A stretch of DNA of 64,000 nucleotides, taken from the NCBI GenBank assembly GCA_013350335.1, contig CM023542.1, positions 3,149,525 through 3,213,524 on the forward strand, given 5' to 3'. Positions 47,295 through 57,000 of the stretch are shown here, in pieces. The stretch is from Chimonanthus salicifolius (lineage: Eukaryota; Streptophyta; Magnoliopsida; Laurales; Calycanthaceae). Each line of letters begins with the position of its first letter. Within the stretch, counting starts at the first letter, position 1. The notes below the pieces were generated by a model. The model was not told where the DNA came from. It searched no databases and worked only from the letters and a program-made list of their open reading frames with translations. A program made the position numbers and the translations under genes.

Positions 47295-48273
47295 ATGAGT
47301 AGCAGCATCAGATTTCTCTCTTCCACTGGAAAAAGGTTTGCTTATCTTTTGTAGATCTGAAATTTCCTTTGGTTATTTCTGCACTCTGCTCATCTTATCA
47401 TGATTTGGTAGCTATCAAATGATTTTGGATGAAAACAATGAACTCATAGTTGAACCCTTTAATTTGGGTATAGTGTGTTACAAAGACTACAAGGGAAAGT
47501 AGCACTGATTACTGGAGGAGCCAGTGGCATAGGTGCATCCACAGCCAGATTGTTCAGTGAGCATGGTGCCAAAGTCGTCATTGCCGACATAAATGATGAA
47601 CTCGGCCAACGCGTCTGTGACGAATTTGGGCCCAACAAGGCTTCCTTCATCCATTGTGAAGTAACTGATGAAGCCCATGTCCGGAATGCCGTCGATGCGA
47701 CCATTTCCAAGTACGGGAAGCTTGACATAATGTTCAACAATGCAGGCATCACAGGGTCCCCTAAAAAAAGCATCACTGAGAGTTGAGAAAACAGAGTTGG
47801 AGAGGATCCTCAGTGTCAATGTGACTAGTGTGTTCTTGGGCACCAAGCATGCAGCCCGTGTCATGATCCCTGCCCGTCGCGGCGCCATCATCAACAATTC
47901 CAGTGTTTGCTCAGTGATCATCGGCGGGCTCGTCTCTCTCGCATATACAGCCTCTAAACAAGCAGTTGTGGGTCTAACGAAGCATTCAGCAGTGGAGCTC
48001 GGCCAATTTGGTATCCGAGTGAATTCAATCAGTCCTTATGCAGTTCCAACTCCTATGACTAGCAACATATTTAAGATAGAGGATGAAGAGGTAGAAAAGC
48101 ATACGAGTGTTGTTAATATCCTGAAGGGAGTGTCTCTTAAGGCTGAAGACATTGCAGAAGCAGCTCTTTATTTAGGAAGTGATGAGTCAAAATTTGTTAC
48201 TGGTCACAACCTTGTTGTAGATGGAGGCTACTCACTCACCAATCCAACTCTTGGTCCTGCCATTCCCTCCTGA
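47295..48273 (+). pseudogene. SDR gene K, frameshifted, with minimal intron
   Basis: Exon 1 47295-47335 (MSSSIRFLSSTGK), intron 47336-47485 (only 150 bp), exon 2 47486-48273 to TGA. One extra T near 47783 (GAGAGTTGAG against GAGAGTGAG) gives an immediate stop at 47784-47786. The rest of the enzyme, including Asn, Ser and YTASK, continues in the other frame. It also has one extra codon (SVIIGG). It is the last gene of the cluster. If the T is a sequencing error the gene would encode a 275-aa SDR with an intact active site; outside this base it shows no damage. Confidence 0.75.
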
Positions 48274-48509
48274 TGCCATTTCTTTAGCCTTCAATAAATT
48301 CTTTCAAAAGCCCTACCTATATTAAAAATAACTTATAAATTAAGTTTTTTTTTTTTGGTTACATGAATTGAAGTACTGAAAAATAAATAACCTGAGTTTA
48401 TTGGAATTCTCTTCTGTATTAATTATGGCATATATTTAATGGCATCACTTCTGAAACTGAGTAGATAATTATATCCTCAATATATTTTAGGCCCCCACAG
48501 CACTTTCAA

Positions 48510-48790
48510 TTTTGGATGATATTTTTCTTACTTTTTGAAAGATAAAATTATTAATTAAATTTTTGTATTCATGTTTTGCTAAAATATAATTGCAAATATG
48601 ATTAATTCATTTAGTCTTTAAATTAATGAAAAATTAAAATGAACTAAATTGAAAGGTTAAAGAACAATAGAACATGACACTGTGAAAATAAGAGAATTGA
48701 TGAATGGTTATAATATCCTCTATTATTATACCAATTCACCAAAGATCTCTAAATTAACAGTCATAGAATGATTTGTAGAGAGGAAATATA
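48510..48790. repeat. Copy of the hAT-like element interior (about 41290-41575)
   Basis: The 3' flank of K matches that of J up to CACTTTCA (about 48507). It then switches to sequence otherwise seen inside the element at 41162-42560. This marks the right border of the duplicated cluster. Confidence 0.6.
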
Positions 48791-48805
48791 TTGATGAATG
48801 GTTTT

Positions 48806-48945
48806 TTACGCCCGAGATATCTCGGCCGATATGACCGAGATCTCGCCGATACGGCTGAGATTTGTAAAAAAAAAAGAGAGAGAAAAAAAAAATATCACCC
48901 ATATCAACGAGACTGCCGAGATCTCGAGTCTACCATTTTTCAGAC
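48806..48945. mobile_element. Short CGATAT-rich element
   Basis: CCGAGATATCTCGGCCGATAT start, A-rich core, CCGAGATCTCG end. A truncated member of the family at 11554. Confidence 0.45.
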
Positions 48946-48949
48946 CCTG

Positions 48950-50225
48950 CACTACACACACCCATGTCTCATGATTTAAAAATAGAGATTTAACCCCAAT
49001 AATTGTTTGCACCTTTGCATCATAGTTGTTCAGAAAACTGAGACAAGATTCAGAGTGGACTCAGTTTTGGTTGAGTCAACATCATGTGGATTTTCTCTCT
49101 TTTCCCCCTGTTAACCATTTCCATTAAATTAAAGCCATATAATTTCTGAGCTTTTAGAGACCTTTAATTGCTCACAGAATATACTGGAGCCATCCTAGTT
49201 TGGGGTGTTCGATACAAGTTCAACCGGTCAGCGGGTTAAATACTTGAAATTGGCCAATTTGGGAGGAAAAATCCACATGATAGCTACTATATGGGGCTCT
49301 TCTTGCCCATGACAATGATCCACCAAAAATCACTATGGTTGGATCAATCAAAGTCATGTTTTAAGATTGTAAAATAATTTGAACTGAATAAATTTTGTAA
49401 GCTTGAAAAAGATAGTTTCTTGGTGATTTTTGGTGGGCCGACTTTCAAATTTATGAAATGAGCAATGAAAAATCAGTAACTTAACCATAATTAAATTTTT
49501 AAAAATTCAAATTCACAAAGTTGGAATGGTAGATGGGATTGAAACTCTATGAATTTGTCTCACTTGAAAATTAATGAACAAATTCTCTAGAGCTTCTATT
49601 TAAACATGGACTTTCAAAAGTATTGACCGTCTTCAAGGGAAAAGGTGGACCCTACATAAAATACTAAAGATAAAAAATAACATACACACTTGTGAGTGGA
49701 TAAGTTTAATTAAAACATTTTAAATTGTAAAGTATCAAAATTTACAATTTCCAGCGGAGGAGAGTGCAAGAGTGAAAAATGTAAAATTTTCTAATTTTTT
49801 TAATTACTGAGTTGACCAGCCAGAATGTTATTTCATTCAATCCGACCTGGCTTGATCCAACCATATCTTTTTATAAAAAAAATTAACAAAATGAGATGAA
49901 AAAGTTATTGTCATTAGAAATGAAAGGTGGCCCATTCAATAAATTGGTAAGGCCCTACTACTGAATTTCTGGCCCAATAGATAAAGACCAGATTGATTGT
50001 AACTACGAAGGAAGTTACACAGGCAATGTTAATTTGATCCAATAGACTAAAGTCCAAAATATTCTTGTGAAATTGATGCATTTGGGTTATGCCTAATCAA
50101 GAATTGGATGGACACAGACGATTATGCATCAAGATTTCAGCTCATGCAGTTGATTTGGTGTCGTTTATTTTCAGGTCTATGAGAAAGAAGGCTCGACCCA
50201 ACGTAGGGCCTAACATGAAGCCCAA
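48950..50225. other. Intergenic, no gene seen
   Basis: Ordinary AT-rich DNA between the SDR cluster and the SMR-like locus. A 62-codon open frame at 50089-50277 has no recognisable features. Confidence 0.4.
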
Positions 50226-50229
50226 GACC

Positions 50230-51020
50230 TTGCAGACTTTAATTTTAAAATCTAGATTCATATTAAGATGGATCTGAACCCAAAAACGTTAGATAGCTTT
50301 TAAAAAAATAAAACGAGAAAAGGAAAAAAATAGAAAGCTCGGGTCTGATAGGGTAGGGTCGAGATTTTTGGGTCAAAAGTTCAAGTAGAGGTCAGTCGGG
50401 TTTCATAATATATCAACTTGGGTCAGGTTGTGTTTTAAAAAATCTGACTCGATTTCAGCCCTAGGTGGAGTGACTTCAAGGCCTTTATAAACCTCGAATC
50501 TCCTTTGCACTTTCAACAAAAGCGACATTGTTAAGGCAGTCGAGCGAGTATAGAAATACACACTTTAACTTTAATATTTTGATTAGTATTAGGATGAATG
50601 TTAACCCAAAAAAGTTAGATAGCCTTTATAAAAAAGGTGAAAAATAAAAAGTGCATTAAATGGAACTATTATATAAATACACTCTTTAATTTTAAAGTTT
50701 AGATTTATATTAAGATAGATTTAAATTAAAAAAATAGTCGTTAAAGAAAAGAAAAAATAGAAAGTCTGCAGGTAAGTATAACAAGGCGACATTGCTACAA
50801 CGGTAAAATAAGTATATAAATCTAAAGTAAAAAAGAAAATTGTTAAAAATATAAAATCCACTCGTTGGTACAAGACGGCGTTGTTACGGCCTGTATAAAT
50901 ACACATTTGAAAAAAAAAGAACGCTAGATAATTATTAAAAAAAAATAAAGAAAAAAATTCAAAATAGAAACTAGTTCGGTGGCTATAAGAAGGCGGAGGT
51001 GGTGAGAAGTTTATAAATAC
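50230..51020 (+). promoter_or_regulatory. Reiterated promoter-like repeats with five TATA boxes
   Basis: Degenerate ~80-140-bp units share three words: GTTAGATAGC(C)TTTA, GGCGACATTG(T/C)TA and a TATA-like box followed by AATACAC. Boxes lie at about 50548, 50672, 50813, 50893 and 51011. The last, TTATAAATAC at 51011-51020, is about 120 bp before the ATG at 51135 and is the likely working promoter. Confidence 0.6.
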
Positions 51021-51134
51021 ATGACTCATTCCTCCTCTTTCCACGTCTCTCTTCGATTTCTCTCCTTTAATTTTTTTTTTTTCGCAATTTCTTTCTTTTC
51101 CCATATTTAGCCGCTTCCCTTTGATCTTTCTCCC

Positions 51135-51923
51135 ATGAGTCTCCTGTTTCCGGCGTTCTCGAAGCTGGAAATTGCAGAAAAAGATGAAAGCAGCTGCAAA
51201 ACTCCGGCGGCCAAGGAGTTTGGGATGCCAATCGTACTGGCACGCGCACCGGCTCTGAAGAAACAGAGACCAGAACGGTTCTTTTCCTATATCCAGCCGT
51301 TACCCTTCAATTTCTCGATGGGTTGCGAAGATCGTCTGGAAATTGCAGAAGATGATGAATGCTGCTATAAAACGCCGGCGGCCAAGGAGTATGGGACGCC
51401 GGTTGTCCGGACACGTGAAAGGGCTCCGAAGAAACAAAGGCCAGAACGGCTCTTCTCCCATATCCAGCCATTACTTTTCGATTTCTCTCCTTCAAATTTC
51501 TCGATGGGTTGCAAAGATCGTCTCCTGTCTCCGGCGTTCTCGAAACTGGAAATTGCAGAAGAATATGAAAACCACTGCAAAACGCTTGCGGCGAAGCAGT
51601 GTGGGTTGTCGGTCGTGCTGGCACGCGCACCAGCTCCGACGAAACAAAGGCCAGAACGACTCTTCTCCCATATCCAGCCGTTACCCTTCGATTTCTCTCC
51701 AAATTTCTCGATGGGTTGCGAAGATCGTCTCCTGTCTCCGGCGTTCTCGAAGCTAGAAATTGCAGAAGAAGATGATGAATGTTGTTATAAAACGCCGGCA
51801 GGCAAGGAGAATGGGATACCGGACGTGCTGACATGCGCACCGACTCCAAAGAATGAAAGGGCAGAACAGTTCTGTTCCAATATCCAGCCGTTGTCCTTCC
51901 ATTTATCTCCTAAAAAATTTTGA
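51135..51923 (+). CDS. Tandem-repeat SIAMESE-RELATED (SMR)-like CDK-inhibitor protein
   Basis: 262 aa, single exon. It is four head-to-tail units of 62-69 residues (about 1-67, 68-129, 130-198, 199-262). Each unit has an acidic start (KLEIAEEDDE), a CCYKTPAAKE(Y/F)G(I/T)P segment, an APxPKKQRPER segment and an FSHIQPLPFDFSP tail. The E-C-x-TP-x2-xE-x2-IP ... C-x-APxPxKxRP pattern is the hallmark of plant SMR cyclin-dependent-kinase inhibitors, which usually carry it once in a protein of about 70-130 aa. The role by analogy is binding CDK-cyclin in the nucleus and slowing division or promoting endoreduplication; this is inferred. The units drift: unit 3 lost the TP (KTLAAKQCGLS), and units 1-3 lost the Cys before AP. 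The ATG follows a TATA box and a CT-rich leader. Family call rests on motif recall only. Confidence 0.6.
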   Translation: MSLLFPAFSKLEIAEKDESSCKTPAAKEFGMPIVLARAPALKKQRPERFFSYIQPLPFNFSMGCEDRLEIAEDDECCYKTPAAKEYGTPVVRTRERAPKKQRPERLFSHIQPLLFDFSPSNFSMGCKDRLLSPAFSKLEIAEEYENHCKTLAAKQCGLSVVLARAPAPTKQRPERLFSHIQPLPFDFSPNFSMGCEDRLLSPAFSKLEIAEEDDECCYKTPAGKENGIPDVLTCAPTPKNERAEQFCSNIQPLSFHLSPKKF

Positions 51924-52117
51924 GGGGTTGCGAAGATTGTGTTCTGTCCCCGGCGTTCTCGAAGCTGGAACTTGAGGAACGAGAACATTAATGCTGCCGC
52001 AAAACGGCAACGGCGAAGGAGTATGGGATACCAAACTTGCAGACATGCGCACCGCCTCTGAAAAAAGAAAAGGGCAGAAGGGCTCTTTTCCAATACCCAC
52101 CCCGTTTGTTTCGATGA
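51924..52117 (+). pseudogene. Fifth, decayed SMR-like repeat unit
   Basis: Directly after the TGA, the unit resumes in another frame (GCEDCVLSPAFSKLELEE), hits TAA at about 51989, then reads CCRKTATAKEYGIP...CAPPLKKEKGRR to TGA at 52115-52117. Compared with the units upstream, the SNFSMG junction has lost bases. It keeps the CxAP cysteine and IP better than units 1-3, so it may be the old C-terminus. Confidence 0.6.
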
Positions 52118-52773
52118 TTATTTCAGGCGGCCAAATCTCGATCAGCCTTTCATATTATTTGCAGATTAGTTCTGTTTTACTTGTTTGTCTTCTGTTCTGT
52201 ATACACACGAAGATGAGTTAAATGCTCTGTTTTGTTCTCTTTGTGCTATTTGTACCTATTAATATGATTACCATTTCAGAAAAATATAAAAACAAAAAAA
52301 AGATTTTTAGATCATTTGATTTACTAGAAAGTGAAAATGGAAAAACATCCATTGCTATCCATAATCCAGTTATTGGAGCCTTTGTTGTTTTCTTGTGGGT
52401 AGTACTCATATTGAGGTGATGTATATAGTTGACAAAGTTGTTTAATTTAATCTTCAGTAAATCAGATGTTCTGTACCCTTGAAGAGAAAACAGGGGACTC
52501 TTAGTAGGATCCTGTTCATAGTTCTTTCATGGAACTTTGCCAGTCCCCACTCTATTGTTTCTCTCATATTTCCTTAATGTAGTGGTTGTTCCTTAACCCC
52601 CAAGCTCAAAGATATTAGCATGTTACCTTTGTTGACCCTAGCCCAATCTCCCCAAATGAGAGGAGAGTGTTCCTCTCTTCTGTTTTTTATTAAAAAAAAA
52701 AAATTATCTTAAAATTTACCTATTGTAAAAAAATTAAATCAAACTAGGTTGGATTGGAGCACAATTAAATCAA

Positions 52774-52878
52774 AGTTGGGTCAGATTGAGTCTAACCCAA
52801 TTCAAAATCTTACTCCATCCAATCAGAGTTGGGTCAGATTGAGTCTAACCCAATTCAAAATCTTACTCCATCCAATTC
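52774..52878. repeat. 53-bp tandem duplication
   Basis: AGTTGGGTCAGATTGAGTCT... occurs at 52774 and again at 52827, almost identical over the unit. Intergenic, no coding role seen. Confidence 0.85.
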
Positions 52879-53109
52879 AATGTCACTCCTAATCTTGGAC
52901 TGTCAAATAAAGTGAATAGTGCTTTTCAGCAAGTATATGAATACGACATTACGATGTTATGGACTTACTTATCAATGCCACTAGAGTAGGAACATGTCAA
53001 TTTGAATGTTCATTTTAGGACTTAATAAAATCATTACGACCCCCCACATATCCAACATGTGACTACAGAAAAAAAAAAAAAAAATCATGGTTTATGTAAA
53101 TATGACATA

Positions 53110-53395
53110 GTTGATGAGTGTGATGCCCTGGCCCTAGAAAAAAATACCTCTATCGTACGATCGACAGAAGGCAGCTAGTCGGGTGTATGGGTGTAGAAAA
53201 AGTCCCACGTTGCTCAAGAGCTAACTTTGTAGGGGGGTTTATTCGAGGGAGCTCACCCTCATCCCAGCACAACGCGTTTTAGGCTAAGAGTTGAGTCTAA
53301 GTCCAATACAAAACCGTGAGAGCCTGCATAGGCTCAAAACGGATAATATTGTGCTGAATCAAGTGCGGATCATTATAATGAGTATCTAGAGCAAT
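53110..53395 (+). repeat. LTR/TRIM-like repeat fragment
   Basis: GTGATGCCCTGGCCC start, AAAAAGTCCCACGTTGC, then GCCTGCATAGGCTCAAAACG and GGATAATATTGTGCTGAA. These words are common in plant LTR ends. No target duplication was found, so only a weak call. Confidence 0.35.
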
Positions 53396-53689
53396 TTTTT
53401 TCTTTCTTTAGCATATTTAGTAAATACTTATTGTTATAGCTATAAATGTAAGATTTGAATGATGATATGTCTCATATAAACAATCTAACCTTCTATCAAC
53501 AAATTGTCAAAATTAATTAGAAAATTTCTTATGTATATTAAAAATTATTACTTCAAAATACGCTTTTGCTTGTTGAATTTTAAATCAAAGTCATTAAATT
53601 GACTCTAGATCATGATAAGAGTTTTAGAAAAACTTGATAAATATTATAAATCATGGTGTCCTATGCCAAATTATGTCATGATGGGTTAC

Positions 53690-53835
53690 AAATTTCGGTT
53701 TGTGTGCATCGGCCGAGATATCTCAGCAGATACACATTTATACACTTGAGATTTGTTGGAAAATTTTTAAGAGAGAGATATTGGCTGAGATCCGAGATTC
53801 CAATAGCTCGGTATGAACGATTTTTTCACCCCTGG
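53690..53835. mobile_element. CGATAT-rich element upstream of PPR4
   Basis: TTTCGGTTTGTGTGCATCGG start, CCGAGATATCTCAGC words and a TTCACCCCTGG end. A short member of the family, about 230 bp before the PPR4 ATG. Confidence 0.45.
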
Positions 53836-53861
53836 ATAGTAATAAAGAGCTTTAGCACCAA

Positions 53862-53909
53862 AGCCCATGGGCCTAAAGAGCTAAGCCCAAGGCCCAAATG
53901 TATTTGGGC
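53862..53909 (+). promoter_or_regulatory. Cluster of site II (TGGGCY) motifs of PPR4
   Basis: TGGGCC or TGGGCT on either strand at 53862-53867, 53868-53873, about 53883-53888, about 53890-53895 and about 53904-53909, which is 150-200 bp before the ATG. Such motifs are typical of plant promoters for organelle gene-expression proteins. Confidence 0.5.
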
Positions 53910-54059
53910 TTGGTACAAGATACGCCCGGCCAGAAGATACGAACCTATAAATGAACATAGAAATATCATCCAATTCTCGGGGTCTGATCTTTCTGTCCTC
54001 CCTCAGCAGCAGCCTTCCACTACTTCAGTTGCAGCAAAGCTCAATGCTAAAGGGAAGCC

Positions 54060-57000
54060 ATGGATTTTTTATCAATTTCATCTTCCCCCTTTTCTCCTTC
54101 ATTTCTTCCAAAAAGACCCCTCAGTTCCTCTCTTCCTCATTGTGTCTCTCTTTTCCCTGAATCTGAACCTCCCACTTCCCACTCCACTGACATTCGCCGC
54201 CCCCTTACCCCTTCTCTCAAGACCGACCAATCCAAGCCCACCACCTCAACAACCACCCCCTCTGCTCTGAACACCAAAATACCCAAAAACCCCCTAAAAA
54301 ATCTTTCCTTGGCCTCCAACGCCGCCTCCCCTCCAACTACCCTCTCCGATAAGCTCTGGCTCTCCAGCAAGCTTTCCCCCCCTCCGCCTCCTCCTCCCGT
54401 ATCTCTCTCGTCAACCACTGAAGCTCCAGTGTTGTCCCCGGCCACCACCACCGCCGACCCAGATTCTCCCTACGCCCCTCCTGCTCCTGAATTTCGGCAG
54501 GAGGGGAAGATCTTTGTCGGCAATCTCCCGCTGTGGATCAAGAAGAACGAGATTGCAGAATTCTTCCGCCAGTTTGGACCCATTAAGAATGTGGTCTTGA
54601 TCAAGGGCCATGATGACAGGGAGCGGAATGTCGGGTACTGCTTTGTCATTTATGGTGGACCCACTGCTGCGAGCTCGGCCACAAAGGCGGTGGAGTTTGA
54701 CGGGGTGGAGTTCCACGGACGTGCCTGACGGTGAGGCTGGATAATGGGAGGAGGTTGAAGGAGAGGGCAGAGGAGCGGTCGAGATGGGTGGCGGCAGCAT
54801 CCGGGCATGATGAGGTTAGGGAGTATCGTTCTAAGTGGCATGAAGAGAGGGAGGTTTCGAGGAAGGATTTCCGGAAGGTTCTGGAAACTGAACCTGAGAA
54901 TTGGCAGGCTGTCGTCTCAGCATTTCAGAGGGTTAGGAAGGTATTGAAATCTAGTCTTGTTCCTTTTTTTTGTTCCTTTTGTTTTAGACATTCGGTCGTT
55001 AGAAATTGTCCTTCCTTCTATGCTTTGGTTAAATTCACAAAATGCTTGTTTCTGCAATTTTCCCGACTTGCAAACTGTTCATGTGGGCCCCCTTTTTTTG
55101 GCAATTTAAACAACTTAGATGCTGGGCTTATTGTGTTATGATAACTGCAACCACTGGCCTGAAAATTGTAATTGTCATGCAGTTGTGCATGTATATGTCT
55201 GACAATTTGCTTCCTATAATCATCCAATCTGGGGATTTAATTGAGCTCACTAGATTTAAATTACCAAAGTGGGTCTTCTCCTCATCGTCGCAGGTCAACT
55301 TTGTCCCAAAGAATGAAAGCATAGTTATTCTTGATTGAGCACTTTTTGATAGTTCTATATAGTAAAGCAGAGAAGTTAACCCCTTACATTGTACTTGATT
55401 AATTCTTGCTTTATATATCAAGTATATGCTGTACACCAGTTTGTTCCCTCCTGGCTTGGTGTGTATGATCTGTTTCAAAGAAAAGGTGACAATTCACTTC
55501 ATGCATAATAAAAACCTAAGTACAGTAAAAAGGTGGCTGAGATGTACACAGCAAGATAAAAAGAAAAAGGAGTTGATCTAAAATCATCAATCACTAAAGA
55601 GAAAACTTAGAAACTTATTCGATCCTAAGATATCATGCTTAGCCAAAAAGTCTGCCACTCTATTAGATGTTCTTTGAAAATGCACGAAGGATATGTCTAG
55701 TGATCAGTGTAGGATTCTGATTTCTCTAAACAAAGGGATAAGCCTCCATAGTGGTCTCTTTCTACCCGATACCCAAGTCACCACATTAACTAAGTTGCTT
55801 TCCACTATGATCTTTCCATGAAACTGATCACAAGAGATCATCATGGCTTGTCGAATTACCAATAATTCTACTTCATTTGAATCCTTCATCCCCATCAGGT
55901 GGGAAAAGAAAGAACCTTACCACCTGAATCATGTAGGATTCCCCCTAACCCCTACCAGACCCGGTTTACCTCTTGCTGCCTCATCCATATTGAACTTCAA
56001 TATCCTCAACTTTGGCCACTTCTAACTTTTCTTAATTTTTTTTTGAGCGGTAACAATATAAAGAATATATTAAAGTGAAGAAAACGTCATATATATATAT
56101 ATATATATATATAGGGTCAAAGAGGTTTAAACCCGTGATAAGAAAGAGAAGAGAAATACAATCATAAAGTCCTAAACCCAACACAAATACAATCCAATCC
56201 CCATGGTGCACAATACAACCCCTCCCCCCAAAACTATAGAAAGAAGGCTCCCTCAATTGTCGAGTCAATCCCTTTCTTGGTGAAGAAGTCCGCTACTCTA
56301 TTGGCCGATCGTCTAATCTGCACAAAGGAGACCTCATGGCCCGAGCATAATTCCTTAATCTCCCTGTTCCAACTTTCCTTAATCTTAATCAGTCTTCTAT
56401 TATCTTGTAAATTGAGTTCCAATCTCCAGAGATAATGGATGAAGATGTGCCGCAAATATCAGATCTACATCTAACTCAAGAGATAGCTCTAGCGTTGCAT
56501 AGCTCGAAGATGTCTTCAACTCCACCTTATTTGAGCTTTGAAGATTCTATCATTTATGTCTTTCCACGTTGACCAAACACAATGTGTGATCTTCCACAAA
56601 TATTTACCCTTACCCCTAAATGGACTTGTTCTCCACCCCTCAAAAAGGTCTTCTAGAATTGATTAATAGTCCAAGTGACCCCACATACGAATAAGAATGA
56701 GTTCCATAAGGTTGAGGTGAAAGGGCGATGGAGGAAAAGATGATCAGTAGTCTCCTGACTGTCCCCAAAGGCCACAAAGAACACAAGAGATGTCTGCGTT
56801 GATTGAGATATGACCTCTCTTCTCCCGAGGTGGACCTTGTAAGGGCTTTGCCATGGATAATGGCCTAGCAAAGAATCTCCACCTTGGTAAGGGCAAGTCC
56901 CTGCCAAGCCAAGGAACTGTAATGGGATGATGTTGTTAGTTGACCAACTATGGAGGATACTTTGAACTCCCCTGAAGGGTCTCTTGACCACACACTAATA

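Noticed and set aside
50721..51104. 127-codon minus-strand frame rich in Phe/Tyr/Leu
   Set aside because: A translation of A-rich promoter repeats in reverse; low-complexity, no motif.
51307..51849. 180-codon minus-strand frame across the SMR-like repeats
   Set aside because: It is the shadow of the tandem repeat; the sense frame has recognisable motifs, an upstream TATA box and a leader.
53951..54160. Alternative short frame at the PPR4 start
   Set aside because: The ATG at 54060 begins the frame that leads into the RRM; the other frame ends quickly.
53653..54270. 205-codon frame upstream of and overlapping PPR4
   Set aside because: It overlaps the site II promoter and the start of PPR4 in another frame; no motif recognised.
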